Source: Acidobacteriaceae bacterium (GTDB lineage Bacteria; Acidobacteriota; Terriglobia; Terriglobales; Acidobacteriaceae). Taken from it: a stretch of 64,000 bases of DNA. The DNA lies in the NCBI GenBank assembly GCA_003134655.1, contig PLBY01000147.1, positions 2,740 to 66,739 on the forward strand, written 5' to 3'. A program made the position numbers and the translations under genes. The notes beneath the pieces were generated by a model, which was given only the letters and a program-made list of their open reading frames with translations, searched no databases and was not told the origin of the DNA. Below, one piece after another: positions 46,347-56,900 of this stretch (positions are counted from its first letter, which is position 1; the number at the start of each line of letters is the position of its first letter).

Positions 46347-48536
46347 GTGCAGAAAATAAAAGTACTGCGTTGGATGGGAGTTGGGACGATCGCCTGTGGT
46401 TTCCTGCTACTGCAGGCACCGACTGTGTCGGGTCAGCAGGGAAGTTCGAAGGCAACTACGGCAGCGGCGGTTCAGAAGTTGCCTCCGGTTCATCTTGATG
46501 GGCAGTACTTCACGCGGGAAGGAAAGCGGTTTCTGCCCGTGGGAGCGCACTGGGTTCCCGCAAAGGCAGCGATGCAGTGGCCGGTGCAATGGGATCCGAA
46601 GGACATTGAAGCCGATTTTGCGAAGATGCACGAACTCGGCTACAGCATCGTCCGTTTTGACATGATGTGGGCATGGTTTGAACCACGCCCCGGCGACTAC
46701 AACCCAGTCGCATTTCAGCAACTCGACTACCTGGTTTCACTCGCGCACAAATATCAGATCTACCTGCACCCTTCGCTGTTTATCGGTGGCGAGGTCGGCG
46801 AGGCCTATTGGGACGTACCTTGGCGGCATGGTCGCCATCCGCACTCAGATCCTGAAATGCTGAGGCTGGAGACGAATCTCGCCGCCGAGTTTGGACGGCG
46901 CTACGCCAACGAGAGCGGAATCATCGCCTGGGATCTCACCGATGAACCTCCGTTCTGGATTGTGCAGGCGCAGACCACCGATGCCATGGCGATCAACTGG
47001 ACTCGCTTGATTGCCGGCGCGATTCGCCGCGAAGACAAACTCCATCCAATTGTTGTCGGAACCAGCGGAGAAGAAACCGGCCATGGTCCGTTCCGTCCGG
47101 ACAATATTGCGAAAGAAGTCGATTTTTTCAGCGTGCATCCCTTCACGATTTACAGTTCCGATCTTTTTCCCGATCCCATGTTGTCTGAGCGCGGAACCTA
47201 TGGCGCCGCGTTCGAAATCACGTTGTCCAGTGGGGCTGGTCATCCCGCCATGATCCACGAAATGGGCGGCTCGACTGCGCAGTATTCGCCCGACCGAGTG
47301 GCTCTTTACGACCGTCTGCAAATGTATTCAGGGCTGGCGGCAGGATCGATTGGCATCGATCTCTGGTGCTACACAGACGCCTCACCGGAGCAGTTTCACA
47401 AGGCGCCCTACCTGCGAACCCCGCAAGAGACGCGCTGGGGCATGACAACCTGGGACCGTCAGGACAAGCCGCTGGCCACCGAGTTCAAGAAGTTTTCACA
47501 GATCGTCGGTCAGCTGGATCTGACTGGAATCAAGCCGGCTGCCGCCGAGGTTGCCATTTTGATCCCCGGCGAATGGGCGCGAACGCATGGAGATTTTTCG
47601 CGTTTCGGCCTGACTGGTCCTGAGGTCACACCTTACGTCTCCACTTTCGACGGCGATGCCATACCGGGGCAGGCTCCACCAAGTACGAGTGCTGATAACT
47701 CATGGCTAATCAGCTCCGCATTGAACTCCTTCATCCTTGCGCATCGCGCGGGGCTGAAAGCGGATTTCCCCCGCGAGTATGACGACTGGGCGAAACGCCC
47801 GATGCTGTTCCTGCCATCTCCACTGACCAGCACCGCCAGCGTGATCGCGCACGTGCATTCTGACTTCTACGAGAAGGCAAGGAAATATGTGGAAGGCGGC
47901 GGATTCCTCTACGCGTCCGTAGCCGCCGACGCAGCCATCCCCGATATGGAAACTATTTTCGGCGCGCGCCTGGTGGATACCGCGGTCGTCTCAGAAATTA
48001 CTCTGAAAATCGTCGAGCCTTTTGGTGGCCTGAAGCCGGGTGACACCTTTCACTACTCCGCTCCCGGGGCGAACCCGCGCGTGTGGGGCTCGTTGCTCGA
48101 GGTGAAGGGCGGGAAAGTCATCGCTGTGGATCAAGACGGACGCCCCGCCCTCGTCGCGAATACCATCGGCTCTGGGAAGACGCTGCTCTCGGCCTATCCG
48201 ATCGAGACCTACCTGGCGAATACTCCGGCGGCGTTTGAAAAATCAGAAAACACACATCGCCTCTACGAGGCGTTCCGCAACTGGACCGGAGTGAAGCCGA
48301 CGTTTCAGAGCGATCAGCCATCGGTGGAAGTGACGTCGTTGCGCGGAGACGATCACGGATATGCCGTGGTCGTGAATCACAGCGCGCAGGCATACAAGGT
48401 GACGATCTCGACATCGTTGCCGGTGAAGTCGGTCCGGCAGATTGGGCCTGAGAGTTCCAAAGCGCTGCCCGTCGAAGGCAGCACTTGGAAGATGGACGTT
48501 GAACCCTACGAAGCGGCCATCGTGGAGTGGAAGTAG
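46347..48536 (+). CDS. Secreted glycoside hydrolase (GH5/GH42-like clan A)
   Basis: The 729-residue protein starts at GTG with AGGAGG upstream and has a signal peptide (GFLLLQAPTVSG). The TIM barrel covers about residues 45-390, with a likely acid/base Glu200 (AWDLTDEPP) and nucleophile Glu305 (MIHEMGGS), as in clan GH-A. The middle part resembles a class I glutaminase-like/trimerisation fold (RKYVEGGGFLYASVAADAAI), and the end is a small beta domain (DDHGYAVVVNHSAQAYKV). It therefore looks like a beta-galactosidase- or beta-glycosidase-type enzyme with GH42-like layout. The sugar specificity cannot be read. Gap to the ROK gene: 18 bp. Confidence 0.85.
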   Translation: MQKIKVLRWMGVGTIACGFLLLQAPTVSGQQGSSKATTAAAVQKLPPVHLDGQYFTREGKRFLPVGAHWVPAKAAMQWPVQWDPKDIEADFAKMHELGYSIVRFDMMWAWFEPRPGDYNPVAFQQLDYLVSLAHKYQIYLHPSLFIGGEVGEAYWDVPWRHGRHPHSDPEMLRLETNLAAEFGRRYANESGIIAWDLTDEPPFWIVQAQTTDAMAINWTRLIAGAIRREDKLHPIVVGTSGEETGHGPFRPDNIAKEVDFFSVHPFTIYSSDLFPDPMLSERGTYGAAFEITLSSGAGHPAMIHEMGGSTAQYSPDRVALYDRLQMYSGLAAGSIGIDLWCYTDASPEQFHKAPYLRTPQETRWGMTTWDRQDKPLATEFKKFSQIVGQLDLTGIKPAAAEVAILIPGEWARTHGDFSRFGLTGPEVTPYVSTFDGDAIPGQAPPSTSADNSWLISSALNSFILAHRAGLKADFPREYDDWAKRPMLFLPSPLTSTASVIAHVHSDFYEKARKYVEGGGFLYASVAADAAIPDMETIFGARLVDTAVVSEITLKIVEPFGGLKPGDTFHYSAPGANPRVWGSLLEVKGGKVIAVDQDGRPALVANTIGSGKTLLSAYPIETYLANTPAAFEKSENTHRLYEAFRNWTGVKPTFQSDQPSVEVTSLRGDDHGYAVVVNHSAQAYKVTISTSLPVKSVRQIGPESSKALPVEGSTWKMDVEPYEAAIVEWK

Positions 48537-48554
48537 GGCAGGAAAGGAACAAAC

Positions 48555-49496
48555 GTGATCGGCGCGGTCGACATTGGCGGCACAAAAATCGCGGTTGGAC
48601 TTGTGGATGACGCCGGCCGTGTGCTGTCTCGCGCGGAGGGTTCGACCGACCCAGGACGCGGCTACCCGGAGGCCCTTGAGCGGACTCAGCAAATGTTGCG
48701 CGCTTTGTCGTCGTCCACTGGCGTCGAGCTGACTGGCATCGGGATCGGGAGCACCGGGCCTGTCGATCCTTTGACGGGTGAGATCGGGGAAGTCAATTTC
48801 TTTCCGGCATGGCGCGGCAACAATCCCGTCATCGATCTGGCTCGAATCTTCGATGTACGCGTTGCCATGGAAAACGATGCCGACGCCGCAGCCCTCGCCG
48901 AGGCGGCGTGGGGCGCAGGGAAGGGCAAGAAGAGCCTGATCTACGTGACTGTAGGAACGGGTATTGGCGCCGGCGTCGTTCTCGATGGACAGCTCTATCG
49001 CGGTGTGGATGGTGCTCACCCGGAGATCGGCCATCACGTGATCGAGTCCTCTGGGCCAGCGTGCGTATGTGGTTTTCACGGATGCTGGGAATCGCTCGCG
49101 GCCGGTCCTGCAATGGTTGGTTGGGTCGAGGGCAAGATGCCTGCAGACTACCCGCATCGCGCCAACCTGACCGCGAAACGAATCTGCGAACTCGCGAACG
49201 ACGGAGATCCATTGGCGCTGCAAGCATGCGAACGAGAGGCTCACTACCTTGGGCTGGGGTTGGCGAATCTGGTCACCCTATTTACGCCGGACGCCATTGT
49301 GCTGGGTGGCAGTGTGATGAAGAGTGCCGTCCTGTTTCTCGACGGCATTCGAGCAACAATCGTCCGCTGTTGTCGCCTGGTTCCGTTTGAAAAAACCGAG
49401 TTGACCCTGGCCTCTTTGGGCGACGACGCCAATCTTATCGGCGCCGCACGCGTTTGGTATCACCGGTTTGCGCGAGGGGAGGAACACAGTGTTTGA
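48555..49496 (+). CDS. ROK-family sugar kinase
   Basis: The 313-residue protein has the ATP-binding start GAVDIGGTKIAVGLVDDAG, the ROK zinc motif CVCGFHGCWES and a conserved EIGHHV. It lacks a DNA-binding N-terminus, so it is a kinase rather than a NagC/Mlc-type repressor. It should phosphorylate glucose or an amino sugar after uptake. The start is GTG with GGAAAGG upstream. It overlaps the next gene by 8 bp (GTGTTTGA), a sign of coupling. Together with the SIS protein it suggests the 6-phosphate path for the released sugar. Confidence 0.93.
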   Translation: MIGAVDIGGTKIAVGLVDDAGRVLSRAEGSTDPGRGYPEALERTQQMLRALSSSTGVELTGIGIGSTGPVDPLTGEIGEVNFFPAWRGNNPVIDLARIFDVRVAMENDADAAALAEAAWGAGKGKKSLIYVTVGTGIGAGVVLDGQLYRGVDGAHPEIGHHVIESSGPACVCGFHGCWESLAAGPAMVGWVEGKMPADYPHRANLTAKRICELANDGDPLALQACEREAHYLGLGLANLVTLFTPDAIVLGGSVMKSAVLFLDGIRATIVRCCRLVPFEKTELTLASLGDDANLIGAARVWYHRFARGEEHSV

Positions 49497-50538
49497 GGAT
49501 CTCGCGATCGTCGAGGGCGAATATCTTAGGGATCTTCTTCATCAGCCCCAGGCTCTAGAGAACACTCTCGCCGCCCTGGAAACGTCGAAGCCGCTGCAGG
49601 ACGTGGCAGCGCGACTGAACAAGGGCAAATTCCAAAGAGTCGTGTTGACCGGAATGGGCTCTTCGTTCCACGCCCTTCATCCGTTGAACCTGCAACTGAT
49701 CAGTCGCGGCATTACTTCGCTGATGGTCGAGACATCCGAACTGGTGCACTACAACAAGCAGTTGTTTGATCCCAGGACTTTGATTGTTGCCGTGTCGCAG
49801 TCCGGGCAGAGCGCAGAGATGGTGCGCCTGGCGCAAACGAACCATAAGCGCTGCACGGTGATTGCGGTGACCAACACGCCCGATAGCGCGCTGGCCAGGC
49901 ATGCGAACGCTGCCGTATTGACCAATGCCGGCAGTGAATTTTCCGTGTCTTGCAAGACTTACGTCACGGCGCTCATGGCCTTGAAATGGCTTGGGGATGT
50001 CTTGTGCGAACGGAGCCTTCGTCACACACGCAAGGAACTGAAGGAAGCTTGTCCCGCCGTCGCTGCTTATCTCGCGGACTGGAAGGACTATGTTCGTGGC
50101 CTGGCTCAAGCGCTCAAGAATACCCGTCACCTGTTTCTCCTCGGGCGTGGAGCGTCGCTGGCAAGCGCTGGGACCGGAGCTCTGATTATCAAGGAGTCCG
50201 ATCACTTTCCCGCGGAAGGCATGAGCAGCGCGGCTTTCCGGCACGGGCCGTTCGAAATGCTGGGAAGCGAAACGTTCGTGCTCGTCTTCGCCGGCGACGC
50301 CAAGACTCGCGACTTGAACCAGAGCCTGCGTGACGACATTCGTCAGCAGGAAGGGAACTCCGAACTCGTGGATGAAGGTGCTTCCTTGCCGGCTTTCAGT
50401 ATCGCGGAGCACGGCCCAAGCATCCGGCAAATTCTGGAAATCCTGCCCGTGCAGATGATCACGCTGGCGTTGGCCGCTCGATCTGGGCGGGAAGCGGGCC
50501 GCTTCGAACTTGCGACCAAGGTGACGACGACAGAGTAA
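49489..50538 (+). CDS. Double-SIS-domain sugar isomerase/deaminase (GlmS/NagB-II-like)
   Basis: Two SIS domains span 349 residues: VVLTGMGSSFHALHPLNLQL with VAVSQSGQSAEMVRLAQT, and FLLGRGASLASAGTGALII with EGMSSAAFRHGPFEML. The Glu and His of the last motif match GlmS-isomerase-type active sites. The glutaminase domain of GlmS is absent, so it is closer to AgaS, FrlB or NagB-II, which convert amino-sugar 6-phosphates to ketose phosphates. GGGGAGG precedes the GTG at 49489; the frame is open to 49468. In this operon it is the step after the ROK kinase. Confidence 0.88.
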   Translation: MFEDLAIVEGEYLRDLLHQPQALENTLAALETSKPLQDVAARLNKGKFQRVVLTGMGSSFHALHPLNLQLISRGITSLMVETSELVHYNKQLFDPRTLIVAVSQSGQSAEMVRLAQTNHKRCTVIAVTNTPDSALARHANAAVLTNAGSEFSVSCKTYVTALMALKWLGDVLCERSLRHTRKELKEACPAVAAYLADWKDYVRGLAQALKNTRHLFLLGRGASLASAGTGALIIKESDHFPAEGMSSAAFRHGPFEMLGSETFVLVFAGDAKTRDLNQSLRDDIRQQEGNSELVDEGASLPAFSIAEHGPSIRQILEILPVQMITLALAARSGREAGRFELATKVTTTE

Positions 50539-50556
50539 GAAAGCCAGGAAGGACTT

Positions 50557-51846
50557 GTGACAATGGCACGAAATCGCTACATGGTCGGTTTGGTCTTCCT
50601 GACATTCTTCGTGATGTCGCTGTTGACCAACATCCTGGGCCCGATCGTGCCTGACATCATCACCAGCTTCGGTGTCAGCCTGACGGCTGCGGCGCTTCTA
50701 CCTTTCTCCTTCTTCATTGCCTACGGCGTGATGTCGATTCCGGCCGGATTCTGGGTGGAACGCTTTACAGAAAAACCCGTGATGATTGCCGCTTTCCTCG
50801 CCGGCACCATCGGCTCCTTGAGCTTCGCTCTCTTTCCTACTTACCAAGTTGCGGTGGTGTCGCTGTTCGTCATGGGCGCCGGAATGGCGACGCTGCAAGT
50901 TGCCATCAATCCCCTGTTGCGTGTGGCGGGCGGAGAAGAGCATTTTGCATTCAACTGCGCATTCGCTCAATTGATCTTTGGCTCGGCCTCGTTCGCCAGC
51001 CCGCGAATTTACTCTTATCTCGTGGAGAACCTGGGAAAGCCTTCTGCCAGGGGCAATCTGCTACTGCGGACCCTCGGCAGGCTGACCCCGCCAGCGCTTC
51101 CGTGGGCTTCAATGTACTGGATCTTCGCGGTCTTCACGGTGCTGATGATTGTTGTGCTCGGGTTCGCGCGCTTTCCTCGTGTTGAACGCACAGGCGATGA
51201 GGCCGCGGGTTCGGTTCAGATGTACGGCAGCCTCCTGCGCAAGCCGATGGTGTGGATGTTCTTCCTATGTGTTTTTGCGTACGTCGGTTGCGAGCAAGGC
51301 ACAGCGGATTGGATGTCGAAGTTCCTCGATCAGTATCACGGCTATGACCCGCACACTACAGGAGCGACCGCGGTCTCGTGGTTTTGGGGAATGCTGACAG
51401 CCGGATGCTTCGTCGGAATGGGGCTGCTCAAGCTATTCGACAGCCGGAGGGTGCTGATCGGATTTTCCGTCGGAGCGCTGCTTTGCCTCACAGCGGCGCT
51501 GTTCGGACCCGCTCGCGTTTCCTTAATTGCGTTCCCCGCCATCGGACTTTTCGCTTCGGTTATGTGGCCGGTGCTGGTATCCCTGGCGTTGAATTCGGTC
51601 TCTGAACACCACGGTCCGTTCGCGGGAATTCTAAGCACCGGAATCATGGGTGGAGCGGTAGTGCCGTTGATCATCGGGCGCATTGGGGATTTCGCAGGTC
51701 TCCGCGCGGGCGTCGCGTTTCTGTACCTAACGTTCGGATGCGTTCTCAGCGTCGGCTTCTGGGCTCGGCCGATCATCACAAACGCCACGATTTTGAATCG
51801 GGAAAGTGCAGTCGAAGCTGTACCGCACAGCGTGAGGGTGGAATGA
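50557..51846 (+). CDS. FHS-type MFS sugar transporter
   Basis: Twelve predicted helices span 429 residues. The helix 4 motif GMATLQVAINPLLR is the signature of the fucose/galactose/glucose:H+ symporter family (FucP, NagP, GluP), and GVMSIPAGFWVER follows helix 2. It should import a monosaccharide with protons. An ATG at 50563 is an alternative to the GTG; GGAAGG lies just upstream. The last codons overlap the following gene (ATGA at 51843). With a kinase and an isomerase it completes a cytoplasmic entry path; NagP-like GlcNAc import is one reading. Confidence 0.92.
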   Translation: MTMARNRYMVGLVFLTFFVMSLLTNILGPIVPDIITSFGVSLTAAALLPFSFFIAYGVMSIPAGFWVERFTEKPVMIAAFLAGTIGSLSFALFPTYQVAVVSLFVMGAGMATLQVAINPLLRVAGGEEHFAFNCAFAQLIFGSASFASPRIYSYLVENLGKPSARGNLLLRTLGRLTPPALPWASMYWIFAVFTVLMIVVLGFARFPRVERTGDEAAGSVQMYGSLLRKPMVWMFFLCVFAYVGCEQGTADWMSKFLDQYHGYDPHTTGATAVSWFWGMLTAGCFVGMGLLKLFDSRRVLIGFSVGALLCLTAALFGPARVSLIAFPAIGLFASVMWPVLVSLALNSVSEHHGPFAGILSTGIMGGAVVPLIIGRIGDFAGLRAGVAFLYLTFGCVLSVGFWARPIITNATILNRESAVEAVPHSVRVE

Positions 51847-52835
51847 CGTCGGCAAGAAAGTTCGGAAGACGAAGGATTGCGCTACAGAGGCGGATGGCGG
51901 CTGTCGCTGCTTTCATCTTCGCGCTCTGCGTGTGCTTCCAGGGTCAGACCTCCATACCCGAACCGATCCACGGTGTGACCGTCGACAACAAGTACGACAT
52001 TCGCGACAGTGCATTTCTTCCAAAGTTGATTGAATCGCTGCGCCGTCTGTCAGTAAGGCCCACCGTGAGAATCGTCTACACGCCCGGAGATAAGGAATGT
52101 TACTTCTCCGCGACCTCATACCTCGATGCCACCCGGCAGATCAGGGGCGTGGGATACGTCTTTGGTCAGCCCGTGGATTCGTTCTACATGAAGTGCTTCA
52201 CGCCAGCGGAGCACCTGGCCCGTTTCAAGGATTACGTAACCACGCTGGGCTCAATTGTTGATATCTGGGAAGTGGGAAATGAAATCAACGGCGAATGGCT
52301 CTTTGGGGAAACGAAGGACTGTTCCCCAAAAACGTCGGTGAATTCCACCTCCCAGGGTGACGTTGTGACCAAGATGATCGAAGCCTATGACTATCTGAAG
52401 TCCCAAGGCAAAGTCACGGCGCTCACTCTTTACTACAACACACCGTGTCGCCTGCCTGCGGCCAACGAGATGTTCGCGTGGGCGAACGCTAATGTTCCCG
52501 CTCGCATGAAGAACGGTCTGGATTACCTGCTGCTGAGCTACTACGAGGTGGACTGTAACGGCCACAAGCCTGACTGGCAGCGCGTTTTCAGTCAGCTTGC
52601 GACCTTGTTTCCCAACGCCAAGCTGGGCATTTCGGAGTTTGGGTGGTCAGAGACGAAACCGTCTGACGCGATTGTGGAGGATCTGGTGCAACGGCACTAC
52701 GCCATCCATCCCGACGTTTCGAAGTGGGTGGGCGGAGGCTTTTATTGGGAGTTTGCCATCGACATGGTTCCTTACGATCCATCTTCAGACTCGCTGTGGA
52801 ACACGATCAATACAGCGATGGCAAAGCAGAAATAA
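51843..52835 (+). CDS. Secreted glycoside hydrolase-like TIM-barrel protein
   Basis: The ATG overlaps the transporter stop, giving 330 residues (the frame extends to 51738). A signal helix (MAAVAAFIFALCVCFQGQ) follows a basic leader. The barrel carries IWEVGNEINGEW, with Glu147 a likely acid/base, and LGISEFGWSE near residue 260 as the nucleophile strand; this is the clan GH-A arrangement. Two Cys pairs may be disulfides. No family number can be assigned. It probably acts outside the inner membrane on the same glycan. Confidence 0.72.
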   Translation: MTSARKFGRRRIALQRRMAAVAAFIFALCVCFQGQTSIPEPIHGVTVDNKYDIRDSAFLPKLIESLRRLSVRPTVRIVYTPGDKECYFSATSYLDATRQIRGVGYVFGQPVDSFYMKCFTPAEHLARFKDYVTTLGSIVDIWEVGNEINGEWLFGETKDCSPKTSVNSTSQGDVVTKMIEAYDYLKSQGKVTALTLYYNTPCRLPAANEMFAWANANVPARMKNGLDYLLLSYYEVDCNGHKPDWQRVFSQLATLFPNAKLGISEFGWSETKPSDAIVEDLVQRHYAIHPDVSKWVGGGFYWEFAIDMVPYDPSSDSLWNTINTAMAKQK

Positions 52836-52867
52836 AGACATGCAGTGAATTTCGATGAGGAGCAGAC

Positions 52868-53842
52868 ATGTTAAGCGCTAGTCATAAGGTTCGGGTTCTG
52901 ATCGCAGTGACGTTTTCTGTGCTTGCCATAGCAGGGGTTGCCTTTTCGCAGGAACACCCCAAGGCTGCTCCGTACTTCAAGCTCACAGCGCCGCGCCACG
53001 TGCTTCCCGACGCGCAGAAGTGGGAAGGCGACCAGTTTCCCCACACCATGTCGGTGCTGGAACTGAACCGCGGCGGATTCCGCTATTGGGGATGGTACGG
53101 ACTGAACGAAGGCCGCGGCATCGGCCTCGCCCGCAGCAACGATCTCTTGACGTGGACCAAGTATGACCAGAATCCGCTGTGGACGAATGCTCGCTGGCCT
53201 TCGGTTCTCGCCGGAGCCGACGCGAAGGACAAAGACCTATTCTACTTCGCCATCACCCGTGAATACGACACCCCGAGCAGCCATATCGTGCTGGCCAGTT
53301 CCCGCGATGGACTTCATCTCACCGAGGTAAAGATTCTGGTGGCGGGCGTTCCCAACCAGCGCAACCAGAATCCGAACCTTTTCCGCGATCCACGCACAGG
53401 GCGGTTCTATCTCACTTTCTATCGCGGCAACGACAAGGATCATTTCGAGATTATCAGCAAGAGCGCTGATTCCATCCTCAACCTGGACAAGGCTTCCGAA
53501 AAACTCTTGCTCAAGTCAGACACGACAATCGCGGCTCCCACGTTGCTGTATGTCAAGGATGCGGTCAGCGTCGGAGGAAGGAAAACCGGGATCTACTATC
53601 TCGCCACCGAGATTTATCCGCACCGCTACACCGATGATCCCGAAGGCGAGTGGCAGGTAAAGATCTTCGCCGCGAACGAGCCCGATGGCGATTTCCAGCC
53701 TGTAGAAGGTAATCCCATCATGCGTGGCCAGCGCGCCTGCCTTTTCCAGCACATTTTCAACGACCGGTTTTATGGATATGACTGTCATCTGGAATCGTCC
53801 GATCACTGGGTGCTTGAGGAAGTTGAGGCACCGTTGCCGTAA
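52868..53842 (+). CDS. GH43/GH32-like beta-propeller hydrolase
   Basis: A signal peptide (VLIAVTFSVLAIAGVAFSQ) precedes a five-bladed propeller-like protein with repeated blade motifs (YWGWYGLNEGRGIGLARSND, VLASSRDGLHLTEVKIL, TGRFYLTFYRGNDKDHFEI) in 324 residues. The layout resembles GH43/GH62-type arabinosidases, xylosidases and related enzymes, but the three acidic residues could not be placed with certainty. GAGGAG lies before the ATG. It precedes the TonB-dependent receptor by 73 bp. Confidence 0.75.
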   Translation: MLSASHKVRVLIAVTFSVLAIAGVAFSQEHPKAAPYFKLTAPRHVLPDAQKWEGDQFPHTMSVLELNRGGFRYWGWYGLNEGRGIGLARSNDLLTWTKYDQNPLWTNARWPSVLAGADAKDKDLFYFAITREYDTPSSHIVLASSRDGLHLTEVKILVAGVPNQRNQNPNLFRDPRTGRFYLTFYRGNDKDHFEIISKSADSILNLDKASEKLLLKSDTTIAAPTLLYVKDAVSVGGRKTGIYYLATEIYPHRYTDDPEGEWQVKIFAANEPDGDFQPVEGNPIMRGQRACLFQHIFNDRFYGYDCHLESSDHWVLEEVEAPLP

Positions 53843-53915
53843 GGCGCCCCGCCGAGCTCTGCGATGCAACCGGCGAACGAGCGTTAACAGATATCTAGGA
53901 ATCAAGGAGACTGCA

Positions 53916-56900
53916 ATGACCGAATCCACTTTGTTCAACGTCGCATCCCAGGGCGCCCGCAGAACATCGAGCCTGCGCATCGTTGCCGTGGTATCTCTCG
54001 TGGCCGTTCTGATCTTCTTCCAGTTCGTAATTCCCGCCAGGGCTCAGCTCTATGCTGGGTCCGTTACGGGAGTGGTCACCGACCAGACGGGAGGCGTGAT
54101 CTCTGGGGCGAACGTAACGTTAGTCGATGCGGAGAAGGGCTTCACGTTTGTCTCCAAGACTGACACCACCGGACGCTACCTTTTCCGTTCGGTGGCGCCC
54201 GGCACGTATAACCTCTCGGTCAAAACTGCCGGATTCAAAGAACAAAACCGAATCGGGATTAGAGTCGATGTCAGCCAGAACGTGGGTGTGGATTTTCCAA
54301 TGTCGGTTTTGGGCACTCTCGAGACCGTCACTGTCTCCACGTCCGCTCCATTGCTCGGGACCCAGGATGCGGTCGGCGGGCAGGTTGTCGACCGCAAGTT
54401 CATTAATGACCTCCCGCTGAACGGAAGAGGCGTTTTCAATCTCGCATTCCTTACTCCCGGCGTCACGGAAGTGGACGCGGCTTGCATGGGTTGCTCCGCC
54501 AACAACTTCATTTCGAACGGCAGCCGCAATGCCACTGCCGACATCCTCATGGACGGTGTCACCACCACGAACTATGAGCAAAACAGCGGCATTCGCGTCG
54601 ACACCTATACTCCCTCGGTAGATGCCGTCGAGGAATTCAAGGTTCAGGAATCGAACTTCAGCGCTGAATTCGGCTTCAGCGGCGCCACCATCATCAATCT
54701 CGTCACTCGCTCTGGCACGAACAAGTTTCATGGCAGCGGGTATGAATTTCTGCGCCATTACAAGATGGACGCGAATAGCTATTTCAACAATCAGGAAGGG
54801 CTGCCGATTCCCGCGTTGCGCCGCAACAATTTTGGCGGAACCATCGGCGGGCCGATCGTCAAGAACAAGACTTTCTTTTTCTTCGACTACGAGGGCATGC
54901 GCCTGACCTCGGCTGCCGGGCCGGTCTTTTACGGAGTGCCCAACGACGCCGAACGGCTAGGTGACTTTGGCGAGATCTGCGGAAACAACGGTGGAACGTT
55001 CGACGCCCAGGGAGTCTGTTCCAGCCAGACTGGCCAACTCTGGGATCCCTACTCGGGAACCTACGATCCGGCCGTGGGCGGTGCGAGACGCCTGGCGCCC
55101 ATCCTATACAACAATCTCTCCACCTACACCAGCACGGTGGATGCAAACCATCCCGGCAACGTGATCCTGGCTAATGATCCGGGTGGCGCTCCTTATCTCC
55201 TCCCTTCGGGACCGGGAAACCTGATCGACCCGGTGGCATTCAAGCTCATGCAGTACTTCCCGGAGCCAAACCGGAACGTTGGCAGTTCGAGCTACGATCC
55301 CTTCTTCAATCGCGTGGACTCAGGCTCAACCAAGAGCAGCAACAATCAGTGGGACTTGAAAATCGATCATCGTTTCAGCGAGAAGAACCTGCTCAGTGCG
55401 AAATACTCGCAACAGGCCAGCAATTCAACGCCTTTCAACTGCTTCCATAACTTTGCTGACCCGTGCTCGAGTGGACCAGTTACAGGCACCGCCCACATGT
55501 TTGCCCTGAATGACAACCATATGTTCAGCCCCACCGTGCTGCTGAACATCTCTTACGGCGTCTCCCGTGGCACATATTTCTATCCCAGCAATGCGGGCAC
55601 GTTCCCTAAGGGGACCTCCGCCGTGGATCTGCTCGGAGAGCCAGCGTACATGAAGTCTTCCGGTTACGACTGGTTCCCAGCGGTCGGCATTGGAGGCGGC
55701 TACGGCTCCGCCGGGCCCTACAACAACATTGGTACCGAACTCTATAGTTACGCCAAGCAAGGGCAAGAGACGCACCACCTGATCGGAACGTTGGATTGGG
55801 TGAATGGGAAGCATGATATTAAGTTCGGCGCAGAAGGACGGCTGCATCGCCTCAACTTCACGCAGCCGAACTATGCTCCTGGCGGATACTACAGCTTCGA
55901 CCAGACCGGCACCTCGAACTACGATCCCACCTGTGTTCCGAATCCGCCGGATGTGAACTGTGACCCAATTGGCGGAGACGGGATGGCAAGTTTTCTGATC
56001 GGCGTGCAGCCAAATTCGTGGGGCATGTACGAAATTCCCAACTCGGTGGCCAGTCAGAATTTTGAGTTTGGCGGATTCGCGCAGGATAACTGGAAGGTCA
56101 ACGACAAGCTGACTCTTAATCTTGGTCTGCGTTATGAGCTGGTTTTGCCTCGCACCGAGCGGCACAATGAGCTGAACTGGCTTGATCCGAATGCCACCTC
56201 TCCCATCACACTCGACGGCCAGCATCTGAAGGGCGGCGAAAGGTTCGCCAATTCTGGTGACCGGCATTCTTATGCAGCTGACTTCAAGAATATCCAGCCT
56301 CGCTTTGGTTTCGCCTACCGCGCGCTCCGCAACACGGTCGTTCGCGGCGGATACGGCATCTACTACTCCGCTTGGCGAGGCGCAGTCGCCGGAACGTCCG
56401 GCGTGGGCCAGCAGGGCTTCGACCAGTTGTCCTATCTAGTCACCTCGTTTGGGGGAGATGGGGCGACGCCCGCCGCCCGAATGAGCAATCCTTATCCCAA
56501 CGGACCGATTCAGCCTCCGGGCAGCAGTCTGGGGTTGTTGAACGACGTGGGCTACGGTGGATACGGACCCATTCGCTACATCAGCAACAAAGTGCCTTAC
56601 GAACAGAGCTGGAGCTTCGGCGTCCAGCACGAGATTCGTGGGAACCTGGTCCTCGACGCCTCCTACATCGGCAAGAAGGGAACGCACCTCTATTTCGCCA
56701 ATGCTGGTAGCATCAATCATTTGGGCCCCGAGATCGAACACTACACCAACGCTCAGTTAGCGGACCTTGCATCCTTCGTCGACAATCCATTCGCGGATCC
56801 AAACCAGTCCAACGCGTCGCAGATCATCACCGATCCCAACAATCCGCTGCTGTACTCGACAATCCAGAAAATGCAGCTCCTGATGCCTTACCCGCAGTTC

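Noticed and set aside
48243..49244. 333-residue minus-strand frame
   Set aside because: Antisense of the GH and ROK genes, which have clear motifs.
49555..50430. 291-residue minus-strand frame
   Set aside because: Antisense of the SIS-domain gene.
53724..53915. N-terminal extension of the TonB receptor
   Set aside because: It overlaps the propeller hydrolase gene and lacks a ribosome-binding site; the ATG at 53916 has AAGGAGA and a proper leader.
55425..56267. 280-residue minus-strand frame
   Set aside because: Antisense of the TonB receptor barrel.
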